Shown piece by piece: positions 7,093 through 13,951 of a stretch of DNA of 36,108 bases; positions within the stretch are counted from its first letter, which is position 1, and every line of letters starts with the position of its first letter. Position numbers and translations under genes: made by a program. Where the stretch lies: positions 1 through 36,108 of the forward strand of contig JAISJT010000090.1 of assembly GCA_031261395.1 (NCBI GenBank). The letters are read 5' to 3'. The notes under the pieces were generated by a model. The model was not told the DNA's origin. It saw nothing but the letters and a program-made list of their open reading frames with translations, and did no database searches. The stretch comes from Eubacteriales Family XIII. Incertae Sedis bacterium. Its GTDB lineage: Bacteria; Bacillota; Clostridia; Peptostreptococcales; Anaerovoracaceae.

Positions 7093-7506
7093 ATGGATAT
7101 TGAATTTGTGCGGGAGTATTTTCGGGCCGACCGCTACTTGACGCTTACCGACGTTGTAATTGAGGAGATCGGCGAAGATTTCTGCCGCTGCCGTATGGAG
7201 GCGGCGCCGAAACATCTCAATGCCGCGGACAGGGTGCAGGGCGGCGCGATTTATACGCTGGCCGACTCCGCTTTTGCTGTGGCCTGCAACGTAGGGCATC
7301 TAAAGCGCGGGGAAGACCTGATCACCGTCAGCCAGTCCGCGACCATCAACTACCTGCGCGCTGTGCAGGGCGGCACGCTCTACGCCGAGGGCCGAAAGAT
7401 CGGCGGCGGCAAGAAGATGGCGCTCTACCGCATGGACGTCACGGACGAGAAAGGCCGCCTCGTCGCCACCATGAACGGCAACGCGTACACGGTACCCAAG
7501 CGCTGA
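7093..7506 (+). CDS. PaaI-type hotdog-fold thioesterase
   Basis: This protein probably hydrolyses acyl- or aryl-CoA thioesters in the cytoplasm. The 137 residues match the size and pattern of the PaaI/YdiI hotdog family: the motif HLNAADRVQGGAIYTLADSA (about 40-60) corresponds to the conserved HxN...GGxxxxLAD core, followed by the strand pair TVSQSATINYLRAVQGGTLYAEG. GGAGG at 7081-7085 is 7 bp upstream of ATG 7093; a competing ATG at 7086 hits a stop at once. It ends 23 bp from the convergent FAD oxidoreductase gene. Its substrate cannot be read from the context. Confidence 0.87.
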   Translation: MDIEFVREYFRADRYLTLTDVVIEEIGEDFCRCRMEAAPKHLNAADRVQGGAIYTLADSAFAVACNVGHLKRGEDLITVSQSATINYLRAVQGGTLYAEGRKIGGGKKMALYRMDVTDEKGRLVATMNGNAYTVPKR

Positions 7507-7529
7507 ATTTATCAGTCAATCATTGGCGG

Positions 7530-8741
7530 TCAACTATCTGCGTGCAGTTTCACTCCCTGCGCTTTCAGGCGTTCCTGGAGTTTGCGGACGTCGAGATTCG
7601 GAAAATCGCTCGTCAGCGAGGCTGCGGTGCCGGCCGCTTCGCCCGTCACGGCGCACGGCGGGATGACGCGCGAGATATCCCACATCGCATCGGTCACAGA
7701 GATGCAGCGCCCCGCCGCCAGCAAATTCGGAACTTCCGGCCCGTATAGCAGGCGGTACGGCAATTCGTAGGCCGGCCCGCGCTTCCGCCAGTCGCCCGTC
7801 ATGCCTATGCTATCCTCCATGAAGACGCGGCTCTCCGTATCGTCCATCACATAGGCGCCGGAAAGCCGCCGCGACATGCGCACCAGCGGGATTTGCGAGA
7901 TCGTGACCGGCACGAAATCGGACACCGCCGCCTTGTGTTCCAAAATATCCGCATACATAGTGCTGTGGGCCTCGATGACCGCGCGGCTCAGCTCCTCGCC
8001 GTCAACGCCCGAAAAGCGCAGATTCCCGATGCTCTCGACCATCACATTGTCATAGTCCGCATCCTCGTCCGGGATGACGTCGGCCAGCCCAAACATCTTC
8101 AGCTTGACGATTCCTTCCGAATAATAATAATACCAGCTTGCCAGGCCGTTTCCCCCGGCATGGAGCGCCGTTCCGGCCCCGGACAGATGGCAAAGATCAG
8201 CGTCGCCCGTGCAGTCGATGTAGGATTCGGCACGCACCGCCGAGCGCCCCGACTTGTTTTCGATCAGAACCGCAGAAATGAGGTCTGCGTCTTTCAAAAC
8301 CCCGCAGGCCAACGTACCATAAAGGATCCTGACCCCGAGATCGGTCAACAGGCGCTCCGCATCGATCGCAAACAAATGCGGATTGAACTGGACGACATAG
8401 CGATGCTCGATCTTCTCTTCGCGTGTCCCGCCCTCAAGCCAGGCCTTGGGATAATTGGCCTCCGCCCCATGCTTGATGGAGAGATGCAGCAGTTCTTCAC
8501 CCAGTCCGTATATGACTTGATTGCCTTCGCCGTCGTCAAGCGGCAGATAGATCGTGATCAGGCCAAGCGTAGCCATACCGCCCAGACCATACTCCCGTTC
8601 AAGCAGGATCACGCTCTTGCCGTTCCTCGCTGCTGCCGCCGCCGCCGCGATCCCTGCGATCCCGCCGCCGGCCACGAGGACGTCGCACGAAAAACGGATC
8701 TCTGTCTGGCGGCCTTCTTCAAATACCGTATTGCTTCCCAT
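7530..8741 (-). CDS. FAD-dependent oxidoreductase (FAD_oxidored type)
   Basis: This is a flavoprotein oxidoreductase or dehydrogenase of unknown substrate. The dinucleotide-binding motif DVLVAGGGIAGIAAAAAAARNG is followed by ILLEREYGLGGMATLG. Further FAD-fold landmarks are ESYIDCTGDADLCHLSG in the middle and NLLAAGRCISVTDAMWD...PPCAVTGEAAG near the end. I move the start from 8861 to ATG 8741 because GGAGGAATAT lies directly before it and the extra 40 residues look like translated leader. The result is 403 residues. A TATAAT (8787-8782) on this strand is a possible -10 box. It is divergent from the QueG-like gene. Related proteins are often annotated as glucose-inhibited-division-like or xanthan-lyase-like, neither of which should be trusted. 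Confidence 0.85.
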   Translation of the reverse strand: MGSNTVFEEGRQTEIRFSCDVLVAGGGIAGIAAAAAAARNGKSVILLEREYGLGGMATLGLITIYLPLDDGEGNQVIYGLGEELLHLSIKHGAEANYPKAWLEGGTREEKIEHRYVVQFNPHLFAIDAERLLTDLGVRILYGTLACGVLKDADLISAVLIENKSGRSAVRAESYIDCTGDADLCHLSGAGTALHAGGNGLASWYYYYSEGIVKLKMFGLADVIPDEDADYDNVMVESIGNLRFSGVDGEELSRAVIEAHSTMYADILEHKAAVSDFVPVTISQIPLVRMSRRLSGAYVMDDTESRVFMEDSIGMTGDWRKRGPAYELPYRLLYGPEVPNLLAAGRCISVTDAMWDISRVIPPCAVTGEAAGTAASLTSDFPNLDVRKLQERLKAQGVKLHADS

Positions 8742-8891
8742 ATATTCCTCCGGATCAGGCGCTAAAAAAAGTACTGAGTAAATTATATCAGCACGGCCGC
8801 CCAAACCGTCATATATCGTTTGTGTTCCGCTATTCCATGTATATATCCCCGGAATATTCAAATGTCACTATTCACCTGCCGCATTACCAAC

Positions 8892-8897
8892 TATAAT
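8892..8897 (+). promoter_or_regulatory. -10 box for the QueG-like gene
   Basis: TATAAT at 8892-8897 lies about 46 bp upstream of ATG 8944; the -35 position (TATTCA, 17 bp upstream) is poor. Transcription would begin at or near 8904, where a 15-codon ORF starts. Confidence 0.4.
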
Positions 8898-8903
8898 CAA
8901 TTC

Positions 8904-8951
8904 ATGAGCATATCACACGAGCCAATCAATAGAGGTCACGCGCATGAATGA
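8904..8951 (+). CDS. Possible 15-residue leader peptide
   Basis: The ORF reads MSISHEPINRGHAHE and ends in a TGA that overlaps the second start-like ATG of the QueG-like gene (its ATG is at 8944). The start codon lies 6 nt after TATAAT, so it would be translated without a leader. The overlap could couple its translation to the downstream gene. It may equally be chance; no run of regulatory codons is seen. Confidence 0.25.
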   Translation: MSISHEPINRGHAHE

Positions 8952-11259
8952 GCAGTTAACCGCAGACGTGAAAGCCTACTGCCGAAAACTCGGCGCCGAT
9001 ATCGTGGGCATTGCCCCGGCAGAAAGATGGGCAAACGCTCCCATCGAACGCTCGCCGCTGGGCCTGATGCCCGCCGCCAAATCAGTAGTAGTATGCGGCT
9101 TTCACTATCTCGACGCCTGCGTGGAGCTGAGCGAAAACGACGACATTCGTCTGCCCGGCGCCTCGGTGTCAAACCATGTTGCCTCAGGCCACGCGATGTG
9201 GACGATGTTCAAACTTGCAAAAAACCTTGAACGCCGGGGATACAAAGCGATCCCGATAGCCGTGACACTGTGGTGGAATTACCGCACGAGTCCCGGCGCG
9301 GCGCGCGGATTTTCCTCGGATCTCACACACTATTATGCGGCGGTGGCCGCCGGTCTCGGCGAGATCGGCTGGTCAAATATTTGTCTGACGCCGGAATACG
9401 GCCCCCGGCAGAGGTTGATCTCACTGATCACGGACGCTCCGCTCGCGCCCGATCCGCTATACACAGGAGATCCGCTGTGCGATGGCTGCCTGCAGTGCGC
9501 CAAGCGCTGCCCGACGCAGGCGTTTACAAAAGAAGTAAACGGCATGCTCACCGTAGATTTCGGCGAGCGCCAATTCACCTTTCCGAACAAGAATCTTTGG
9601 CGCTGCGCCGCCGGGGAAAATTTCAACCTCGACGTCCTCGCAGACTGGCCCGAAGAGATCGACGAAGCCGTCGTTTGCTCATTTGGCCGCCGTGCCGCCA
9701 TAGAAGACCCGGGCCTGCGCTACGGATGGAAGATGGGTCTGTGCCTGAAATACTGCGTCCCCAAGAGCCGTAGGTATTACGACAAAAACTACGCCCCCTC
9801 ACCGAGACGCAGGCGGGATGCCGTAAGGGATACGGGCGAGGCCGCACTCGCGGAAACATGGCAAAAAATCACGGCTCATGCGCAGGAAAACGGCGTGGAT
9901 TTCCTCGCGATCACGGATGCAAATGCAATCAAAGCCTCGGGCGCCGATCCCGGTGACTATCTGCCAAACGCCAAAAGCGCCCTCCTCGTCGGGCAAAGTT
10001 ATTCGGAAGGGAACGAAGGCGATTCATTCCGCATGGCCGGACGGAATGCGCTGTGGATAGCCAAGATCCTGCAGGATACCTATGGGTTTGACACGCTGAT
10101 CGAGTCGGGGGTCGACGCAGAAGCCGTTTCCAAAGCGGCCGGGTTTGAACCCGGGAGTGAACGCTGGTGTCTCGCGTCCATTCTGACCGATATGCCCTGC
10201 CCGCAGCCCGCCGCAGGCGAGCGCAGAGGTGGCGGCAGCGGATTCCAAACCGTGCAGGCGAAAACCCTGTATTCTCCCACTGACCTGAAGCAGCGCCTGC
10301 ACGAACTCGCGACCGCCTCCGGCGCCGACCTCTTTGGCGTCGCCCCGGTCTCCCGCCTCGACGCGATCGCGGATCAGCTCACCTCCGTCTTTGGCGGCGC
10401 CGAGTATTTCTGCGCCTATGAACAAGGCTGGGGGCCCAAATCCGAGCTGCCGACCGATATGCGCGGCAGGCCGGCCAATCCGGGTATCCGCGACGTCAGC
10501 CTGACGCCAAAGCGCGCAGCATCCTATCTGCCCGGCGCCACAGCCAAATCGGTGATCGTCATCGGACTGGCCCTGCTCAGCGGCAGCGTCGAAAATGCCG
10601 GCAAGCCACCCGCGCGCAAAGCGGGGCATTTCGGCGCCTTCATACATCAGGAAAGCCTAAAACAAAACGACGAGATCGCACTGAAAATCGTGAAGGCTCT
10701 CGAAGCAAACGGACACCGGGCGAAGATCACGCGTGATCTCGAAGGCCTCGCCTCCGAAAACGCAGGTACCCTGATGCCGGATCTGAAAGCCAACCGTTTC
10801 CCCGCCATCGCCGCCGGGCTGGGCGAACCGGGGAGGAACGGCCTCGTCCTGACGCCGGATTTCGGATCAAAAGTCCGCTTCGTCGCGGTCGTCACGGACG
10901 CCGAACTTCCGGCCGACGACGTTTACAGAGGCAAAGCGCTTTGCACAGGCTGCGGCAGCTGCGTGAATGCCTGCCCCGTGCAGGCGATCTCAGCCAATCG
11001 CGAATACGAAATCGAAGCCGAAAACCGCCGTTTCAAGTGGAGCGAACTCGACCTGCTGCGCTGCGACTGGGCCATGCGCTACGGGCTCGTCGGCGCAGAG
11101 GGACCCGCCTATATCGGCTCTTCAAACGACTTCCCGCCGCCGGAAAAAATCACAAAAGACAGCCTGATCTCAGCGATCAAAGCCGCCGACCAAATTCAAA
11201 AAGTGGAATATTGCCCGATAGTAGAGCGCTGTTTCACGGAATGCCCGCTTAACCGATAA
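8944..11259 (+). CDS. Triple-module QueG-like 4Fe-4S protein
   Basis: The protein has three related modules of the epoxyqueuosine-reductase/reductive-dehalogenase-like family. Module A (about 1-290) has GADIVGIAPAERW, PAAKSVVVCGF, AGLGEIGWSNICLTPEYGP and a cluster motif CDGCLQCAKRCP (179-190), plus extra cysteines at 221, 245, 267 and 271. Module B (about 300-425) repeats the same landmarks (GVDFLAITDANAI, LPNAKSALLVG, AAGFEPGSERWCLASILTD) but has no ferredoxin motif. Module C (about 445-771) has GADLFGVAPVSRL, AAGLGEPGRNGLVLTPDFG and CTGCGSCVNACP, ending CPIVERCFTECP. GAGG upstream of ATG 8944 gives a usable ribosome binding site. The length of 771 is about twice a normal QueG-like protein. 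The role is unknown, perhaps electron transfer or a reductase. True QueG function is unlikely given the triplication. Confidence 0.8.
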   Translation: MNEQLTADVKAYCRKLGADIVGIAPAERWANAPIERSPLGLMPAAKSVVVCGFHYLDACVELSENDDIRLPGASVSNHVASGHAMWTMFKLAKNLERRGYKAIPIAVTLWWNYRTSPGAARGFSSDLTHYYAAVAAGLGEIGWSNICLTPEYGPRQRLISLITDAPLAPDPLYTGDPLCDGCLQCAKRCPTQAFTKEVNGMLTVDFGERQFTFPNKNLWRCAAGENFNLDVLADWPEEIDEAVVCSFGRRAAIEDPGLRYGWKMGLCLKYCVPKSRRYYDKNYAPSPRRRRDAVRDTGEAALAETWQKITAHAQENGVDFLAITDANAIKASGADPGDYLPNAKSALLVGQSYSEGNEGDSFRMAGRNALWIAKILQDTYGFDTLIESGVDAEAVSKAAGFEPGSERWCLASILTDMPCPQPAAGERRGGGSGFQTVQAKTLYSPTDLKQRLHELATASGADLFGVAPVSRLDAIADQLTSVFGGAEYFCAYEQGWGPKSELPTDMRGRPANPGIRDVSLTPKRAASYLPGATAKSVIVIGLALLSGSVENAGKPPARKAGHFGAFIHQESLKQNDEIALKIVKALEANGHRAKITRDLEGLASENAGTLMPDLKANRFPAIAAGLGEPGRNGLVLTPDFGSKVRFVAVVTDAELPADDVYRGKALCTGCGSCVNACPVQAISANREYEIEAENRRFKWSELDLLRCDWAMRYGLVGAEGPAYIGSSNDFPPPEKITKDSLISAIKAADQIQKVEYCPIVERCFTECPLNR

Positions 11260-11269
11260 TACATTACGG

Positions 11270-12382
11270 TCAATCGATATACGCTGCCCGGAAGCCCAAA
11301 TCCGGGTAGACATACTCCCGCGAATCGCGCAAATACGTATCCCACAAACCGCCCACATAGCTGTCGTACCAAGACCCGCCGCGCGCCGCATAGCGCTCGC
11401 CGTAGTTGCGGACGAACAGATAGACCGGATCCATATCCGGCGATACCGGATAGAGCCCCAGCTCCTTCAGCAAGATATGCACAGGCACCCCGGGCGCCGC
11501 CGCCATATTGCGAAAATACATATATACATAGGCGTAGCTTGCATCCGCCTCCGGCCCCGTATACTGCGGCCTTTCGACCGAGGTACTCAGACAAACGCCG
11601 CCCGGCACGCCCGTGATGCTCGTATTGTCGTCGTTCCCCTCGTTCACCCCATCGTATTTGTAAGTGCCGGGGCTCCCTGGCGACACAAGCCGCCCGTCCG
11701 TACCGATCGCCCGCCACAGCGGACTGTCCGGACTTTCGTCCACATTCAGCGCGCTGTCGTTGTCCGCTATGATCTGCAGCTCGCCATCCTTCACGCGCAG
11801 CCCCGCCGTATGATCCCACATATTGCCGTGCAGATCGCAGATCCCCGCCGAAGTCCCATCATGCGTCCAGGACACCGGCCCGGTCCCCGTCAGCGTCAGT
11901 TCCGTCTTTTCCGGCTCGATCATGAAGGCGCCGGTCGCCCGCACCCCCGCCTCGTGCGAGTGCAGGATATCGTGGCCAAACTCATTGTTCCCGCGCGGCA
12001 GCGTCCCGTTTTTCCGGCTCCAGTGCGCGACCGCCATCCACTCCGCATTCGTCAGCAGATGCCAGCCGGGCCCCTTCTTCGCGCAGGCCTCCCGCGCCTC
12101 GTCGATAGTCATATAGTTCGCAGGCGTCCGCGCAGGCAAACTATACGCCCGGCCCGACTCGATCACATTCAGATACTTGCTGATATAGATGCAGTCCTTG
12201 ACCTCCCCGCCCACAACAAAGGCCGAGCAAGGCGCATTCTCACCGCCATCAAGCACATCGCACCAGCGAAACCGCGGAATGCGCACCATGACGGACGGCA
12301 GTCCGAGGTCGTCAGTGAGCAAAGTATTACGGCCGCCGGTCGCGGCTTCAAGCGCCAGCCTAACGTCGTCAAATCGTCCCAT
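11270..12382 (-). CDS. FGE/C-type-lectin-fold protein, DGR-target-like
   Basis: The C-terminal half has the SUMF1/FGE-sulfatase fold: GWHLLTNAEWMAVAHWSR, ICDLHGNMWDHTAGLR and the closing RGGSW...DLGFRAA. The catalytic cysteines of formylglycine-generating enzyme are missing from the RGGSW-to-GFRAA segment, so sulfatase activation is unlikely. That segment (residues 334-370) instead matches the form of diversity-generating-retroelement variable regions, where RGGSWxxGxxAGxxxxxLxx...xLGFR frames hypervariable residues. The N-terminal ~110 residues (MGRFDDVRLALEAATGG...) look like a phage-tail-type head domain, not identified. ATG 12382 follows GGAGGGATAGATC and lies 3 bp after the stop of the upstream small gene, so the three genes are translationally linked. 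It converges on the QueG-like gene with 10 bp between stops. Confidence 0.72.
   Translation of the reverse strand: MGRFDDVRLALEAATGGRNTLLTDDLGLPSVMVRIPRFRWCDVLDGGENAPCSAFVVGGEVKDCIYISKYLNVIESGRAYSLPARTPANYMTIDEAREACAKKGPGWHLLTNAEWMAVAHWSRKNGTLPRGNNEFGHDILHSHEAGVRATGAFMIEPEKTELTLTGTGPVSWTHDGTSAGICDLHGNMWDHTAGLRVKDGELQIIADNDSALNVDESPDSPLWRAIGTDGRLVSPGSPGTYKYDGVNEGNDDNTSITGVPGGVCLSTSVERPQYTGPEADASYAYVYMYFRNMAAAPGVPVHILLKELGLYPVSPDMDPVYLFVRNYGERYAARGGSWYDSYVGGLWDTYLRDSREYVYPDLGFRAAYID
11273..11383 (-). other. Candidate DGR variable region
   Basis: This covers the codons for RGGSW through the C-terminal YID. Positions that are Asn in many template-derived lectin-fold targets are here Y, D, S, Y, D, Y, D, Y, Y and D, mostly encoded by NNC or NNT codons (TAC GAC AGC TAT, GAT, TAT), as adenine mutagenesis of AAC/AAT would give. 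The frame residues (RGGSW, L, GFRAA) are intact. No template repeat and no reverse transcriptase are in the window. Confidence 0.45.
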
Positions 12383-12385
12383 GAT

Positions 12386-12715
12386 CTATCCCTCCCACGC
12401 CCAAAGCGTCAGCACGACCTGCTCCGTATCAAGCGGCTCCGTCGTCCGGACCGCCTGCACAATGCCCAGATCGTCAGCCGAGCCCTTGAAACTCAGCCCG
12501 TTCACCCTGGCCGGTATGTCGATCTCGGCCACATAGCGATGCGCGGGCCCCGTCACCAACCGCCCGCCCGCATCCGCGCTCACATCGATGTGCACCGGAT
12601 AGCCGGCCTGCTGCGCCGCAAGATCGATCTCAAGCGCCCCGCCCCGAAAAGTCAGCACGCTCCCTTTTTGTTCATAATCGATATAGGAACCTTCCTGTTT
12701 CCGTTTCACAATCAT
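12386..12715 (-). CDS. Small protein of the lectin-fold cassette (109 residues)
   Basis: I do not recognise a named family. The sequence is soluble and beta-rich (SYIDYEQKGSVLTFRGGALE, then HRYVAEIDIPARVNG and VVLTLWAWEG), with no signal peptide or membrane span. Short proteins of this style occur beside phage-type lectin-fold targets, but this is from memory and uncertain. ATG 12715 has GGAGGG 8 bp upstream, inside the 3' end of the preceding gene; only 2 bp separate the genes. The stop is 3 bp before the next ATG, so it is tightly linked with both neighbours. Confidence 0.7.
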   Translation of the reverse strand: MIVKRKQEGSYIDYEQKGSVLTFRGGALEIDLAAQQAGYPVHIDVSADAGGRLVTGPAHRYVAEIDIPARVNGLSFKGSADDLGIVQAVRTTEPLDTEQVVLTLWAWEG

Positions 12716-12717
12716 TG

Positions 12718-12972
12718 TCAGCGCCCTCCAATCACTGCATAGCCGAGTTTTGTATTTTTCGCCGAGCCCGTATACCCGACTTTGAAGCCGTTGACCGCCT
12801 TGGCTGTGACTTCCACATCCCCGACCTCGCCGTCGGCATGAAGTACTTCCGTGACCACCAGATAGTCAGGATCCGGCTGTTCGATCTTCAGCGCGACGGT
12901 CTGTACCGAATCGTTGAACGGGTAGACCTTGGTGTTCGTGAGCGCGACGCGTCCTGTTTCCGTGATTCCCAT
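12718..12972 (-). CDS. Small protein of the lectin-fold cassette (84 residues)
   Basis: I do not recognise a named family. I move the start from the track's 13041 to ATG 12972 (MGITETGRVALTN), which has AAAGGAAAATCG directly upstream; the longer version would overlap the activase gene. The C-terminus VNGFKVGYTGSAKNTKLGYAVIGG is glycine- and beta-rich and recalls the last strand of phage fibre or lectin-like domains. It begins 34 bp after the activase stop on the same strand, so the cassette is probably read from the radical-enzyme operon. Confidence 0.68.
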   Translation of the reverse strand: MGITETGRVALTNTKVYPFNDSVQTVALKIEQPDPDYLVVTEVLHADGEVGDVEVTAKAVNGFKVGYTGSAKNTKLGYAVIGGR

Positions 12973-13006
12973 CGATTTTCCTTTCTGTTCTCCTGTTCTT
13001 CTGCAG

Positions 13007-13951
13007 TCAGTGAATCGTAACACAGAGGCCCAGAGCCTCAAGCTGTGATTTGCGGGCCTGTATGAGCTGATCCGTCGGCGGAGCCGCCTCTACCCTTGGG
13101 CCTTCCCTGTCAAGCCGTTCCCATTTGATAGCGCCCAGACTGTGGTACGGCAGCAGCTGTGTCATCTCCACGGCAGCGCCGAGGTCCGAGATAAAGCGGC
13201 CTGCCGCGTCAAAATCTTCCGTACTGTCGTTGTACATAGGTATGACAGGGATGCGAATCTGCATTTTCCCGCCGGCCGCCGCGATTTTGCGGGCATTCTC
13301 AAGTATGCGCTCGTTTGGCACGCCGGTCCCGCGCGCGTGCTTCGCGCTGTCCATATGCTTGAGATCGTACAAAAACAAGTCCGTATAGGGCAGGATCCGT
13401 TCGATCACAGACCAATCGGCATAGCCGGTCGTGTCGACCGCCGTATGTATCCCTTCGGCCTTGCAGGCCGTGAGCAGCGCGAGCAAAAAATCGGGCTGGC
13501 ACAGACACTCGCCGCCCGACACGGTGACGCCGCCGCCCGAACTATCATAAAATGGCTTGTCGCGCCGGACCTTTTCCATCGCCTCGTCCACCGAAAGATC
13601 CGTGCCGCAAAGATACAGCGCCTTTGAAGGGCAGACCTCCGCGCATTTTCCGCAGTCGTTGCAAAGCGTGCGGTCCACGCGTACGAGCGTGATCTCTCCT
13701 TCGCCGGCCAGAGCCTTCTTCTTTCGTCCGGGTTTTACCGCGCCAGTGGGACACGCGGGCAGGCAGCGCCCGCAGGTTTCGGTCCCCGTGCATTTGACTT
13801 CCATACGGTTGAGTTGGGTCGGAAACGCTTGTGATTCAGGGCTATGGCACCAAAGGCAGCGCAGGGGGCAGCCCTTGAGAAACAGCGTCAGCCGGATACC
13901 CGGTCCGTCATGAACCGAAAACCCTTGGATGTCGTAAAATTTTCCTTTCAC
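13007..13951 (-). CDS. Glycyl-radical enzyme activating protein (radical SAM)
   Basis: This activase uses S-adenosylmethionine and a 4Fe-4S cluster to place the glycyl radical on the partner enzyme encoded just upstream. The radical SAM motif is in CPLRCLWCHSPES (Cys 28, 32, 35), preceded by the family signature FSVHDGPGIRLTLFLKG. Two ferredoxin-like motifs follow (CTGTETCGRCLPACP and CNDCGKCAEVCP), the insert typical of activases of non-PFL glycyl radical enzymes. The track ORF starts far upstream inside the radical-enzyme gene; the true start is GTG 13951 (MKGKFYDIQGF), whose bases overlap the TGA stop of that gene. There is no strong Shine-Dalgarno, which fits translational coupling. Length is 314. 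Confidence 0.93.
   Translation of the reverse strand: MKGKFYDIQGFSVHDGPGIRLTLFLKGCPLRCLWCHSPESQAFPTQLNRMEVKCTGTETCGRCLPACPTGAVKPGRKKKALAGEGEITLVRVDRTLCNDCGKCAEVCPSKALYLCGTDLSVDEAMEKVRRDKPFYDSSGGGVTVSGGECLCQPDFLLALLTACKAEGIHTAVDTTGYADWSVIERILPYTDLFLYDLKHMDSAKHARGTGVPNERILENARKIAAAGGKMQIRIPVIPMYNDSTEDFDAAGRFISDLGAAVEMTQLLPYHSLGAIKWERLDREGPRVEAAPPTDQLIQARKSQLEALGLCVTIH

Noticed and set aside
8944-11259. Reductive dehalogenase
   Set aside because: No Tat signal, no corrinoid-binding features seen and no membrane-anchor gene next to it.
11270-12382. Formylglycine-generating enzyme (sulfatase activator)
   Set aside because: The fold is similar but the catalytic cysteines of the RGGSW-to-GFRAA region are missing and no sulfatase is nearby.
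11477-12742. 421-residue plus-strand ORF opposite the lectin-fold cassette
   Set aside because: Composition (His/Arg/Pro-rich) is that of a shadow frame, and three minus-strand genes with good ribosome binding sites explain the region.
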